A DNA stretch of 54,620 nt from an uncultured Eubacteriales bacterium (GTDB lineage: Bacteria; Bacillota; Clostridia; Oscillospirales; Oscillospiraceae), in assembly GCA_900550585.1 (NCBI GenBank), contig URST01000005.1:1-54620 (forward strand). The letters run 5' to 3'. Both the position numbers and the translations under genes were made by a program. Every line of letters starts with the position of its first letter. Within the stretch, counting starts at the first letter, position 1. Of this stretch, positions 42,891-51,507 are shown in pieces. A model generated the notes under the pieces. That model was given only the letters and a program-made list of their open reading frames with translations, was not told where the DNA came from and did not search any database.

Positions 42891-43487
42891 TTACCCGTTA
42901 AAGCGGTTCATGGCCGTATCCGCCCCCTGCTCCATCAGGCACAGCGCCGCCTCCGCCGCGCGGTCCAGCGTGGCCCGCAGCAGCTTGGCCTCCTCGCCCT
43001 GGGGCTTGCCGATGACCCAGTCGATCATCTCGTGGTCGGGATGCTCGGGCATGCCCACGCCCACCTTGATGCGGGGAAAGCCGTCGGTGCCCAGGTGCTG
43101 GATAATGTTCTTCAGGCCGTTGTGGCCGCCGGCGGACCCGCTTTTGCGGATGCGCAGCTTCCCCACCGGCAGGGACACATCGTCGGAGATGACCACCACA
43201 TGGTCCGCCGGCACCTTGTAGAACCGGGCCGCCTCGCCCACCGACTCGCCGGACAGGTTCATATAGGTCTGGGGCTTCATCACCAGGATCTTGCTGCCGT
43301 TCCGCTCCAGAATGCCCGTCCACGCCTTGAACCGCAGCTTGGTGAGCTTGAAATTCTCTTTTTCCATCAGGCTGTCCAGCGCCAGCCACCCCATGTTGTG
43401 CCGGGTGGATTCGTACTTGCTGCCGGGGTTTCCCAGACCCACCAGGATCCAGTTGACGCCGCCGGTCTGCTTCCGGTTAAAAAACAA
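42891..43487 (-). CDS. pth: Peptidyl-tRNA hydrolase
   Basis: 198 residues. It recycles peptidyl-tRNA. WILVGLGNPGSKYESTRHNMG contains the catalytic His and Asn (shown in part), and PQTYMNLSGESV, SDDVSLPVGKLRIRKSGSAGGHNGLKN follow in the usual order. The start is probably TTG 43487, with GGAGG eight bases upstream; no ATG lies in frame before the core. The extra N-terminus (FFNRKQTGG) is unusual but short. Confidence 0.94.
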   Translation of the reverse strand: MFFNRKQTGGVNWILVGLGNPGSKYESTRHNMGWLALDSLMEKENFKLTKLRFKAWTGILERNGSKILVMKPQTYMNLSGESVGEAARFYKVPADHVVVISDDVSLPVGKLRIRKSGSAGGHNGLKNIIQHLGTDGFPRIKVGVGMPEHPDHEMIDWVIGKPQGEEAKLLRATLDRAAEAALCLMEQGADTAMNRFNG

Positions 43488-43514
43488 GGCTCCCGCCTCC
43501 TTCTTGAAAACTAA

Positions 43515-43540
43515 AGAGGGACTGCAAACGCAGTCCCTCT
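43515..43540 (-). terminator. Hairpin between prs and pth
   Basis: AGAGGGACTGC-AAAC-GCAGTCCCTCT, a perfect 11-bp stem, with TTAGTTTTC following on the minus strand. It terminates prs and also sits at the predicted 5' end of the pth transcript. Confidence 0.7.
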
Positions 43541-43568
43541 ATTATAACACAGCTTCTGCCGTTTGCAA
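43541..43568 (-). promoter_or_regulatory. Promoter of pth/mfd
   Basis: Minus strand TTGCAA (43568-43563), a 16-base spacer, TATAAT (43546-43541). Confidence 0.6.
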
Positions 43569-43573
43569 AGCGT

Positions 43574-44533
43574 TCAGTTAAACAGCTTGGCGATGGAGAT
43601 CTCCTGATAGATGCGCTCGATCGCCTCGGCAAACATGGGTGCCACGGACAGGTACTTGATCTTGCTGCAGCCCTCGCCCATAGACTCGGGGATGGTGTTC
43701 AGCAGAGCCATCTCCTTGATAACGCTGTCGTTGATGCGCTCCAGCGCCGGGCCGGACAGCACGCCGTGGCTGGCGCAGGCATACACGCTGTTGGCGCCGC
43801 CCACCTCTACGATGGCCTTGGCGGCGTTGCAGATGCTGCCGGCGGTATCCACCATGTCGTCAAACAGGATGCAGTCCTTGCCGGCCACATCGCCAATGAC
43901 GTTCATGACCTCGCACTGGTTGGCCTTCTGGCGGCGCTTGTCCACGATGGCCAGGCTCATGTGCAGCTTCTGGGCGAAGGTGCGGGCGCGGGCCACGGAA
44001 CCAACGTCGGGGGACACCACCACCATGTCCTCGCACTTCTCGCCGAACTTCTTGGCGTAGTAGTCCACGAACACGGGGTTGCCCAGCAGGTTGTCCACAG
44101 GGATGTCAAAGAAGCCCTGGATCTGGCTGGCGTGGAGGTCCATGGTCAACACGCGGTCGGCACCGGCGGCGGTGATCATGTTGGCCACCAGCTTGGCGGA
44201 GATGGGATCGCGGCTCTTGGCCTTGCGGTCCTGACGGGCATAGCCGAAATAGGGGATCACCGCGGTGACACGGCCTGCGGAGGCGCGCTTGCAGGCGTCG
44301 ATCATGATGAGCAGCTCCATCAGGCTGTCGTTGACCGGCTTGCAGGTGGAGTTGATCAGGAACACGTCGCTGCCGCGGACGGTCTCATACAGGGAAACAG
44401 AGGCCTCGCCGTCCGCGAAGGATTTTACCTCCGCCTCGCCCAGCTTGATGCCGATGAGCTTGCAGATCTCCTGCGCCAGTGCGGGGTTGGCATTGCCGGT
44501 GAAGATCTTGATGTCCTTGCCGTGAGAAATCAT
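43574..44533 (-). CDS. prs: Ribose-phosphate pyrophosphokinase
   Basis: 319 residues. It makes PRPP from ribose 5-phosphate and ATP. The start HGKDIKIFTGNANPALAQEI, the binding stretch YFGYARQDRKAKSRDPISAK, DLHASQIQGFFDIPVDNL and the PRPP loop CILFDDMVDTAGSI are all present (each given in part). ATG 44533 follows GAGAGGG. A leader of about 240 bases with a small reading frame and terminator-like fold lies upstream. Confidence 0.97.
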   Translation of the reverse strand: MISHGKDIKIFTGNANPALAQEICKLIGIKLGEAEVKSFADGEASVSLYETVRGSDVFLINSTCKPVNDSLMELLIMIDACKRASAGRVTAVIPYFGYARQDRKAKSRDPISAKLVANMITAAGADRVLTMDLHASQIQGFFDIPVDNLLGNPVFVDYYAKKFGEKCEDMVVVSPDVGSVARARTFAQKLHMSLAIVDKRRQKANQCEVMNVIGDVAGKDCILFDDMVDTAGSICNAAKAIVEVGGANSVYACASHGVLSGPALERINDSVIKEMALLNTIPESMGEGCSKIKYLSVAPMFAEAIERIYQEISIAKLFN

Positions 44534-44615
44534 GGTGTTACCCTCTCGCTTTCTGTCCGTAACGGAACATTTTTTTGACTGTTTTCTGTGGTGCTGTGCC
44601 TGTTAAAAAACAAAC

Positions 44616-44678
44616 AAAAAACGCCGTCGCCCCGCCACTCACCGCTGGAAAAAGCGGCATTCGGCGATGCTGACGGCG
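44616..44678 (-). terminator. Candidate attenuator in the prs leader
   Basis: On the minus strand CGCCGTC (44678-44672) can pair with GACGGCG (44628-44622), enclosing a tight CCGCT/AGCGG hairpin (44657-44642), and TTTTTTG follows at once (44621-44615). This is a terminator-like fold 80 bases before prs, overlapping the end of a small reading frame. Confidence 0.5.
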
Positions 44679-44743
44679 CACGCTCCGGCAGAGGAAGCGC
44701 ACACAGGAAAAATATGGACTTTCGCGCGGCCCAGACGATCCAT
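44639..44743 (-). CDS. Possible 34-residue leader peptide upstream of prs
   Basis: ATG 44743 preceded by GGGGAGGAAGGG, reading MDRLGRAKVHIFPVC and ending AECRFFQR; three Cys codons in 34. The stop lies inside the terminator-like fold, the arrangement of translation-coupled attenuators. There is no run of one amino acid to name the signal. Coding is uncertain. The rest of the 465-base gap 44534-44998 holds promoters and nothing else clear. Confidence 0.35.
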   Translation of the reverse strand: MDRLGRAKVHIFPVCASSAGACAVSIAECRFFQR

Positions 44744-44780
44744 TGGCCCTTCCTCCCCTCGGTCTGTTTTCTCTGCCCCT

Positions 44781-44809
44781 ATTATAACAGGCTTTGCGGG
44801 AAAATCCAG
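44781..44809 (-). promoter_or_regulatory. Probable distal promoter of prs
   Basis: Minus strand TATAAT (44786-44781), with a poor -35 (CTGGAT, 44809-44804) at 17 bases. Placed about 250 bases before prs, upstream of the leader peptide. Confidence 0.4.
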
Positions 44810-44940
44810 TATTTTTCCCACTTTTTTTGGCAACAATTTTTCAGAGCGGGAAATGCCCATCCAAATCACCATTTTTTCATGGAAACAGCGGCCATTTTTT
44901 GTATTTCTACGAAAATGCAGGGATTTTTACCATTTATGAG

Positions 44941-44969
44941 TTGCATTTTCATTTCTATTGCATTACAAT
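44941..44969 (+). promoter_or_regulatory. Promoter of the trmL-pgk-tpiA-gpmI run
   Basis: TTGCAT (44941-44946), a 17-base spacer, TACAAT (44964-44969). trmL starts 30 bases later. Confidence 0.7.
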
Positions 44970-44998
44970 AGGTACGCATTTGAGGAGGGCTGCCGTTT

Positions 44999-45493
44999 AT
45001 GCTTCACATCGTGCTGGTCGAACCGGAGATCCCGCAGAACTGCGGCAACATTGCCCGCACCTGCGCCGCCACAGGATGCTCCCTGCACCTGATCCGGCCG
45101 CTGGGCTTCGACATCTCCGACCGGGCCGTGAAGCGGGCGGGGCTGGACTACTGGCATCTGGTGACCGTCCGGGACTACGACGGACTGGACGACTTCTTCC
45201 GCCGGAACCCGGAGGCCGCCGACGACCTGTGGCTGGCCACCACCAAGGCGCCGCGGGACTATACGCAGGCCCGGTTCTCGCCGGACTGCTGGCTGTTCTT
45301 CGGCAAGGAGACGGCGGGCCTGCCGGAGCCGTTCCGCGCGGCCCACTATGACCGGTGCATCCGCCTGCCCATGCGCGCGGAGGCCCGCAGTCTGAACCTC
45401 AGCAACTCCGTGGCCATCCTGACCTACGAGGCCCTGCGGCAGAACGGATTCCCCGGCCTGACCGGCGAGGGCGAGATGGCGTGTGTACACTGA
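44999..45493 (+). CDS. trmL: tRNA (cytidine/uridine-34)-2'-O-methyltransferase
   Basis: 164 residues, a typical minimal SPOUT enzyme that methylates the wobble base of leucine tRNAs. It starts MLHIVLVEPEIPQNCGNIAR and has GKETAGLPE and the knot motif ARSLNLSNSVAILTYEALRQ. GAGGAGGGC precedes ATG 44999. It is followed after 27 bases by pgk, so it probably shares the glycolytic transcript. Confidence 0.93.
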   Translation: MLHIVLVEPEIPQNCGNIARTCAATGCSLHLIRPLGFDISDRAVKRAGLDYWHLVTVRDYDGLDDFFRRNPEAADDLWLATTKAPRDYTQARFSPDCWLFFGKETAGLPEPFRAAHYDRCIRLPMRAEARSLNLSNSVAILTYEALRQNGFPGLTGEGEMACVH

Positions 45494-45520
45494 TATTTAT
45501 TCAAAAGGAGATGCATCCGT

Positions 45521-46714
45521 ATGAACTACAATAAAAAGACCATTCTGGACGTAGACGTTGCCGGCAAGAAGATCCTGCTGCGCTGCGACTTCAACGTGCC
45601 CCAGGACAAGGAGACCGGCGCCATCACCAGTGACAAGCGCATCGTGGCGGCGCTGCCCACCATCCGCTGCCTGCTGGAGAAGAAAGCGGCGGTCATCGCC
45701 TGCTCCCATCTGGGCAAGCCCAAGGGTGAGTGGAAGGCCAAGCTGAGCCTGGCCCCCGTGGCCCAGCGTCTCAGCGAGCTGCTGGGGCAGGAGGTCATCT
45801 TCGCCAAGGACATCGTGGGTGAGGACGCCAGAGCCAAGGCCGCGGCCCTTCAGGGCGGTCAGATCATGCTGCTGGAGAACCTGCGCTTCGATCCCCGCGA
45901 GGAGAAGAATGACCCCGAGTTTGCCAGGGAGCTGGCCTCCATGGCGGAGCTGTATGTGTCCGACGCCTTCGGCACCGTGCACCGGGCCCACGCTTCCACC
46001 GCCGGTGTGGCGGCGTACCTGCCCGCCGTGTCCGGCCTGCTGGTGGCCAAGGAGCTGGAGATCATGGGCGGCGCGCTGAACGATCCCAAGCGCCCCTTCG
46101 TGGCGGTGCTGGGCGGCGCCAAGGTCAGCGATAAGATCGGCGTTATCAACAACCTGCTGGACAAGGCCGACACCATCATTATCGGCGGCGGCATGGCCTA
46201 CACCTTCGCCAAGGCACAGGGCGGCTCTATCGGCAAGAGCCTGTGCGAGGACGATAAGCTGGACTACGCCCGCGAGATGATCGAGAAGGCCAAAAAGAAC
46301 GGCGTGAAGCTGCTGCTGCCCACCGACACCGTGGCGGCGGACGACTTCTCCAACGACGCCCGGCGCCAGGTGGTCAGCACTATGTCCATCCCCGACGGCT
46401 GGGAAGGCATGGACATCGGCCCCGACACCATTAAGATATTCTGCGATGCCGTGAAGGGCGCGGGCACCGTGGTGTGGAACGGCCCCATGGGCGTGTTTGA
46501 GTTCGACAACTTTGCCGCCGGCACCCGGGCCATGGCTCAGGCGCTGGCCGACAGCGGTGCCGTCACCATCGTGGGCGGCGGCGACAGTGCCGCGGCGGTG
46601 GAGCAGATGGGCTTCGCCGACAGGATCACCCACATCAGCACCGGCGGCGGCGCCTCTCTGGAGTTCCTGGAGGGTCTGGAGCTGCCCGGCGTGGCCTGCC
46701 TGCTGGACAAGTAA
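45521..46714 (+). CDS. pgk: Phosphoglycerate kinase
   Basis: 397 residues, intact. It transfers phosphate between 1,3-bisphosphoglycerate and ADP. Conserved parts: KKILLRCDFNVPQD, CSHLGKPKGEW, LLENLRFDPREEKND, YVSDAFGTVHRAHAST, AVLGGAKVSDKIGVINNLL and the C-terminal IVGGGDSAAAVEQMG. ATG 45521 after AAAGGAG. Part of a pgk-tpiA-gpmI block; gap is not adjacent in this window. Confidence 0.98.
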   Translation: MNYNKKTILDVDVAGKKILLRCDFNVPQDKETGAITSDKRIVAALPTIRCLLEKKAAVIACSHLGKPKGEWKAKLSLAPVAQRLSELLGQEVIFAKDIVGEDARAKAAALQGGQIMLLENLRFDPREEKNDPEFARELASMAELYVSDAFGTVHRAHASTAGVAAYLPAVSGLLVAKELEIMGGALNDPKRPFVAVLGGAKVSDKIGVINNLLDKADTIIIGGGMAYTFAKAQGGSIGKSLCEDDKLDYAREMIEKAKKNGVKLLLPTDTVAADDFSNDARRQVVSTMSIPDGWEGMDIGPDTIKIFCDAVKGAGTVVWNGPMGVFEFDNFAAGTRAMAQALADSGAVTIVGGGDSAAAVEQMGFADRITHISTGGGASLEFLEGLELPGVACLLDK

Positions 46715-46816
46715 AGGCCCTTGACAGGGGAGGCGCTCCCCCTTTACATCCGATCGTATCAAAGTAATTTGCAGCGATATATTTAGTTTTTTGAAAGACA
46801 GAGGAGTAAACGAGTT

Positions 46817-47590
46817 ATGAATCGCAGATACCGTAAGACCATCATCGCCGGCAACTGGAAAATGAACAAGACCGCCAGCGAGACCAAGAAGTTCGCCGAG
46901 GAGCTGAAGGCTCTGCTGCCCAAGGCCAAGTGGTGCGACGTGGTGGTGTGCGTCCCCGCCGTGAACATCTCCACCGCCATCAAGGCGTTCAAGGACGCCC
47001 GCGTGTCCGTGGGCGCGCAGAACGTGTTCTTTGAGAAGTCCGGCGCCTACACCGGCGAGGTGTCCGCCGATATGCTGAAGGATCTGGGCGTGAAGTACGT
47101 CATCATCGGCCACTCCGAGCGCCGTCAGTACTTCGGCGAGACGGACCTCATCGTCAACAAGAAGGTGCTGGCCGCGCTGGAGGCCGGTCTGCACCCCATC
47201 ATCTGCGTGGGCGAGACGCTGGAGCAGCGTGAGCTGGGCATCACCATGGAGCTTATCGCCCTGCAGGTGAAGTCCGCGCTGGCCGGCGTCCCCGCCGAGA
47301 AGCTGCGCAAGTGCGTCATCGCCTATGAGCCCGTGTGGGCCATCGGCACCGGCAAGACCGCCACCGCCGAGCAGGCCGCCGAGGTCTGCACCTTCATCCG
47401 CACCACCGTGCGCCACCTGTACGGCGCCCGCATCGCCCGTTCCATCACCATCCAGTACGGCGGCTCCATGAAGCCCGCCAATGCAGCGGAGCTGCTGGGC
47501 CAGCCCGACATCGACGGCGGCCTTATCGGCGGCGCGGCCCTGAACGCCGCGGACTTCGTGGAGATCATCAACGCCGCCAATCAGGACTGA
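46817..47590 (+). CDS. tpiA: Triosephosphate isomerase
   Basis: 257 residues. It interconverts the two triose phosphates. Catalytic Lys in GNWKMNKT, His in IIGHSERRQYFGE, Glu in AYEPVWAIGTGKTAT, and the phosphate-binding IQYGGSMKPANA. ATG 46817 after GAGGAG. The 102-base gap after pgk contains only a small GGGGAG-GCG-CTCCCC hairpin near 46726-46741. Confidence 0.98.
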   Translation: MNRRYRKTIIAGNWKMNKTASETKKFAEELKALLPKAKWCDVVVCVPAVNISTAIKAFKDARVSVGAQNVFFEKSGAYTGEVSADMLKDLGVKYVIIGHSERRQYFGETDLIVNKKVLAALEAGLHPIICVGETLEQRELGITMELIALQVKSALAGVPAEKLRKCVIAYEPVWAIGTGKTATAEQAAEVCTFIRTTVRHLYGARIARSITIQYGGSMKPANAAELLGQPDIDGGLIGGAALNAADFVEIINAANQD

Positions 47591-47608
47591 ACCCAACAGG
47601 AGGAAGGC

Positions 47609-49120
47609 ATGAACAAAACTCCGACGACTCTTATCATCATGGACGGCTTCGGCATCGCGCCGCCGGCGGACGACAACGCCGTCACGCTGGCCAATACCCC
47701 GGTGCTGGACGGCCTGTTCCGTGACTATGCCCACACCACCCTGTCCGCCAGCGGACTGGACGTGGGTCTGCCCGCCGGGCAGATGGGCAACAGCGAGGTG
47801 GGCCACACCAACATCGGCGGCGGCCGCGTGGTGTTCCAGGACCTGCCCCGCATCAGCCGCGCCATTGAGGACGGCAGCTTCTTCCAGAACGAGGCCTACA
47901 ACAAGGCCATGGACAACTGCCTGCAAAACGGCTCCAGCCTGCACCTGTACGGCCTGCTGTCCGACGGCGGCGTCCACTCCCATATCGACCACCTGTACGC
48001 GCTGCTGCAGATGGCAAAGGACAAGGGGCTGCACCGCGTGTATATCCACTGCTTCCTGGACGGGCGCGACGTGTCCCCCACCAGCGGCAAGGGCTTTGTC
48101 CAGGCGCTGGCCGACAAGTGCGCCGCGCTGGGCGTGGGTAAGATCGCCACGGTCATGGGCCGCTACTACGCCATGGACCGCGACAAGCGCTGGGAGCGCG
48201 TGCAGATGGCCTACGACGCCATGGTGTACGGCGAGGGCAACCACAACGCCGATCCCGTGGACGCCGTGGCCCGCAGCTACGCCAACAACGTCACCGACGA
48301 GTTCGTGGAGCCGGTGGTGTGCGACAGCGAGGGCACCATCAGCGACAACGACAGCGTCATTTTCTTCAACTACCGTCCCGACCGGGCCCGCGAGATCACC
48401 CGTGCCATCGTGGACCCCGACTTTGACGGGTTCCAGCGGGAGTACTTCCCCACCACCTATGTGTGCAACACGGAATACGATGCCTCCATGCCCAATGTGC
48501 TGGTGGCGTGGCCCCGCATCGCCGTGAAGAACGGACTGGGCGAGTACCTCAGCAGCATGGGCATGACCCAGCTGCGCATCGCCGAGACGGAGAAATACGC
48601 CCATGTGACGTTCTTCTTCAACGGCGGCGTGGAGAAGCAGTACCCCGGTGAGGACCGGGTGCTGGTGGCCTCTCCCAAGGTCGCCACCTACGACCTGCAG
48701 CCGGAGATGAGCGCCGTGGAGGTCTGCGACAAGTGCGTGGAGCGCATCGAGTCCGGCGCCTATGATGTCATCATCCTGAACTTCGCCAACTGTGACATGG
48801 TGGGCCACACCGGCGTGCTGGAGGCCGCCATCAAGGCGGTGGAGACGGTGGACACCTGCGTGGGCCGCGTGGTGGAGGCCACCCTGAAAATGGGCGGCAT
48901 CGCCATGGTCACTGCCGACCACGGCAACGCCGAGGACATGAAGCAGCCTGACGGCAGCCCCATGACCGCCCACACCACCAATCTGGTGCCCTTCATCCTC
49001 TGCGGCGCCGGCACGGAGCTGCGCCCCGGCCGTCTGGCCGACATCGCCCCCACCATTCTGGATGTGATGGGGCTTGCCTGCCCGCCGGAGATGGACGGAA
49101 AAACGCTGATCGTCAAATAA
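47609..49120 (+). CDS. gpmI: Phosphoglycerate mutase, cofactor-independent
   Basis: 503 residues, the two-manganese enzyme. LIIMDGFGIAPPADDNAV holds the first metal Asp, GQMGNSEVGHTNIGGGR the catalytic Ser (about 62), HCFLDGRDV the substrate site, and ADHGNAEDM with GHTGVLEAAI later metal ligands. ATG 47609 lies 18 bases after tpiA, behind AGGAGG. Ends at a terminator. Confidence 0.98.
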   Translation: MNKTPTTLIIMDGFGIAPPADDNAVTLANTPVLDGLFRDYAHTTLSASGLDVGLPAGQMGNSEVGHTNIGGGRVVFQDLPRISRAIEDGSFFQNEAYNKAMDNCLQNGSSLHLYGLLSDGGVHSHIDHLYALLQMAKDKGLHRVYIHCFLDGRDVSPTSGKGFVQALADKCAALGVGKIATVMGRYYAMDRDKRWERVQMAYDAMVYGEGNHNADPVDAVARSYANNVTDEFVEPVVCDSEGTISDNDSVIFFNYRPDRAREITRAIVDPDFDGFQREYFPTTYVCNTEYDASMPNVLVAWPRIAVKNGLGEYLSSMGMTQLRIAETEKYAHVTFFFNGGVEKQYPGEDRVLVASPKVATYDLQPEMSAVEVCDKCVERIESGAYDVIILNFANCDMVGHTGVLEAAIKAVETVDTCVGRVVEATLKMGGIAMVTADHGNAEDMKQPDGSPMTAHTTNLVPFILCGAGTELRPGRLADIAPTILDVMGLACPPEMDGKTLIVK

Positions 49121-49136
49121 GCACCATACACCGACA

Positions 49137-49168
49137 GCCTCCCGGGGCACGCTCCGGGAGGCTTCTTT
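49137..49168 (+). terminator. Terminator after gpmI
   Basis: GCCTCCCGG-(8 bases)-CCGGGAGGC, then TTCTTTG. Confidence 0.75.
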
Positions 49169-49183
49169 GCAGAAGGAGCAACT

Positions 49184-50149
49184 ATGGATATCACAGTTAT
49201 CGGCTGCGGGCGGTGGGGATCCCTCATCACCTGGTACCTCGACCATATCGGCCACCGCGTCACCCTGTACGGCCGGGCCGCATCCCCCCGGATGCAGGCG
49301 TTCCTGACCACCCGGCAGAACGACCTGCTGACGCTGCCGGCTTCCGTCGCCCTGTCCACCGACCTGGCGGCGGCGCTGTCCGGCGCGGAGACGGTCATCA
49401 TCTCCATCGGCTCCCAGAGCCTGCGGAGCCTGCTGGGTCAGCCGGAGCTGCAGGCCCTGCGGGCGCGCACCGTGGTGCTGTGCATGAAGGGTCTGGAGAT
49501 GGGCACCGGCGCGCGGCTCAGTCAGATCGCGGCGGCGTGCCTGCACCCGTCCAACACCGTGGCCGTCTGGCTTGGCCCCGGCCATGTGCAGGAATTTTAC
49601 CGCGGCATTCCCAACTGCATGGTCATCGACAGCGAGAATGAGGACGCCAAGCGCCGTCTGGTGCAGGCGTTCTCCAGCGACCTCATCCGCTTTTACTACG
49701 GCGGCGACATGATCGGCAACGAGGTGGGCGCCGCCGCCAAGAACGTGGTGGGCATCGCCGCCGGCTTTCTGGACGGCTTTGAGATGTCCAGTCTCAAGGG
49801 CGCCCTGATGAGCCGCGGCACTCGGGAGGTGGCCCGGCTCATCAAGGCCATGGGCGGCAGCGAGCTGTCGGCCTACGGCCTGTGCCATCTAGGGGACTAC
49901 GAGGCCACTGTGTTCTCCCCTTACAGCCACAACCGGCAGTTCGGCGAGTCCTTCGTCCGGGGCCATGACTACCACCAGCTGGCGGAGGGCTATTACACCG
50001 TCAAGGCCCTGATGCTGCTGGGCCGGCGGTACGGCGTGGAGCTGCCCATCTGCAAGGCCGTCCACGACATCCTCTATGAGCAGGCCGCGCCCAGGGACGT
50101 GCTGGCCGACCTGCTGCGCCGGGGCCTGACGGAGGAGTTCTACGATTAA
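49184..50149 (+). CDS. gpsA: NAD(P)-dependent glycerol-3-phosphate dehydrogenase (GpsA-like)
   Basis: 321 residues. N-terminal dinucleotide motif ITVIGCGRWGSLITWYL, then CMKGLEMGTG, LGPGHVQEF and the catalytic Lys in NEVGAAAKNVVGIAAGF. It reduces dihydroxyacetone phosphate to glycerol 3-phosphate for phospholipid synthesis. The Rossmann motif GCGRWG differs from the usual GxGxxG/A wording, and the protein is slightly short, so it may be a divergent paralogue. AGAAGGAG precedes ATG 49184. Confidence 0.85.
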   Translation: MDITVIGCGRWGSLITWYLDHIGHRVTLYGRAASPRMQAFLTTRQNDLLTLPASVALSTDLAAALSGAETVIISIGSQSLRSLLGQPELQALRARTVVLCMKGLEMGTGARLSQIAAACLHPSNTVAVWLGPGHVQEFYRGIPNCMVIDSENEDAKRRLVQAFSSDLIRFYYGGDMIGNEVGAAAKNVVGIAAGFLDGFEMSSLKGALMSRGTREVARLIKAMGGSELSAYGLCHLGDYEATVFSPYSHNRQFGESFVRGHDYHQLAEGYYTVKALMLLGRRYGVELPICKAVHDILYEQAAPRDVLADLLRRGLTEEFYD

Positions 50150-50168
50150 GCGGCACAGAAATGTGAAT

Positions 50169-50211
50169 AAAAAAGTCTCTGCCTGGTCACAATGCAGGCA
50201 GAGACTTTTTT
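50169..50211. terminator. Terminator after the gpsA-like gene
   Basis: GTCTCTGCCTG-(9 bases)-CAGGCAGAGAC with six A before and six T after. Confidence 0.95.
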
Positions 50212-50272
50212 ATTCCGGCGTGCCGCAGGCCGAAAACTGCGGCGGTGGGTACGTCCCACCCGAAAGGCGCGT

Positions 50273-50956
50273 ATGAGCAGATTCGACAAGAGCAAACTCC
50301 AGGCCATGTTCGGCGGCAAGGGCTTCTACATAGCCCTTGCGGTGTGCCTGCTGGCCGCCGGGACTATCGGCTATATCACCCTGTTCTCCTCCGACTCCCC
50401 CGTGAAGGAGCCCGACCCCGTCATCGAGATCAAGCCCGCCCCCGTCACCCCCGCGCCCACGGTGCCCACCAAGCCGGTGATCCAGTCGGAGCCTATCGAG
50501 GTACCGGTACAGGAGCCCGCCGTCATTGAGGAGCCGGTGGAGCTGCTGCCGGAGGTCATCTCCCCGCTGGACGGTACCACCGTCACGGTGTTCAGCATGA
50601 CGGAGCTGCTGTATGACCAGACCATGGCGGACTGGCGCACCCACAACGGCATCGACGTTCAAGCCGATGAGGGCGCGGCGGTCAAGACCGCCGCGGACGG
50701 CACGGTGCTGTCCGTCGCCAACGACGAGCTGATGGGCACCACCGTGGTCATCCAGCACAGCGGCGGCTACACCACCCAGTACAGCAGTCTGCAGACGGAT
50801 GTGCCCGTGGAGGCCGGACAGGCCGTCAGCGCCGGCGATGTCATCGGCTGCGTCGGCTCCACCAGCGCGGCGGAGAGCGAAATGGGACCTCACCTCCACT
50901 TCTCCGTCAGCCAGGATGGCAGCGTCATTGACCCCCACGCCTATATCGAGGACTGA
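50273..50956 (+). CDS. M23 (LytM) peptidase with membrane anchor, SpoIIQ-like
   Basis: 227 residues from ATG 50273 (GAAAGG upstream). One membrane helix (about 18-36), a Pro/Val/Glu-rich stalk (about 45-100), then a LytM domain with both zinc motifs intact: HNGIDV and GPHLHF. In Clostridia, anchored LytM proteins of this layout are often SpoIIQ, which joins mother cell and forespore during engulfment. The catalytic residues suggest a working endopeptidase. SpoIIQ identity is inferred from architecture only. Confidence 0.8.
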   Translation: MSRFDKSKLQAMFGGKGFYIALAVCLLAAGTIGYITLFSSDSPVKEPDPVIEIKPAPVTPAPTVPTKPVIQSEPIEVPVQEPAVIEEPVELLPEVISPLDGTTVTVFSMTELLYDQTMADWRTHNGIDVQADEGAAVKTAADGTVLSVANDELMGTTVVIQHSGGYTTQYSSLQTDVPVEAGQAVSAGDVIGCVGSTSAAESEMGPHLHFSVSQDGSVIDPHAYIED

Positions 50957-50965
50957 ACATGCCCG

Positions 50966-51001
50966 AAAAGGGCGGGACAGAAGCATCTGTCCCGCCCTTT
51001 T
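50966..51001. terminator. Terminator after the M23 gene, 16-bp stem
   Basis: AAAAGGGCGGGACAGA-AGCA-TCTGTCCCGCCCTTTT, perfect pairing. The region 51002-51206 shows no gene. Confidence 0.95.
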
Positions 51002-51206
51002 CTCTTGTCGGAGATGTCTCCTGTGCGCGAAAGCCGCGCGGCCCATGCAGTGTGTGCCGTCCCCCTTGACAGCGCACGGGGCCATCCCGGCTCCGCGCCT
51101 TCCCCCTGTGACGGGACCACGCCCCGCGGCGGCACTGCCGCCGGTGGATGCAGTATATTCCCCTCTGCCCGCATTGTACCACATTATTGATTCAAAGTAA
51201 ATAATC

Positions 51207-51229
51207 ATTTTCTAAAAGAAAATTATAAT
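51207..51229 (+). promoter_or_regulatory. Palindrome and -10 box of the XRE gene
   Basis: ATTTTCT-AAA-AGAAAAT (51207-51223) directly adjoins TATAAT (51224-51229). No good -35. The palindrome is well placed to be an autoregulatory operator. Confidence 0.5.
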
Positions 51230-51269
51230 TTACCAGGAACATTGATAGCATATGTAGGAGGTGAGAAGT

Positions 51270-51500
51270 ATGCATACCGAATATCCCGAAAAATATACGA
51301 CCCTTGGGTTGAAGATCGCATATTACCGCAAAAAGGCGGGCTACACGCAGGAGACGTTTGCCGAGCTGATCGGCAGGAGCGTCAACTTTCTGGCGCAGGT
51401 GGAGGGCACGGGAATGGTACGCGGCATCTCCCTGGAGACACTGTTCAAGATTGCCGACACGCTGCATCTCCCGCCGTCCAAGCTGCTGGAGGATGACTGA
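51270..51500 (+). CDS. Small XRE-family helix-turn-helix regulator
   Basis: 76 residues, almost only a Cro/C1-type DNA-binding domain: GLKIAYYRKKAGYTQETFAE, then SVNFLAQVEG and LETLFKIADTLHLPPSKLL. ATG 51270 follows TAGGAGGTGAG. The local DNA is AT-rich. No partner toxin or phage gene lies next to it, and it has its own palindrome and terminator, so it is probably a stand-alone autoregulated repressor. Confidence 0.87.
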   Translation: MHTEYPEKYTTLGLKIAYYRKKAGYTQETFAELIGRSVNFLAQVEGTGMVRGISLETLFKIADTLHLPPSKLLEDD

Positions 51501-51507
51501 ACCCCCG

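Noticed and set aside
45497..49888. A 1463-codon open frame on the minus strand across pgk, tpiA, gpmI and gpsA
   Set aside because: It is the mirror of four well-conserved genes in GC-rich DNA, has low-complexity His/Gly/Val content and no ribosome site.
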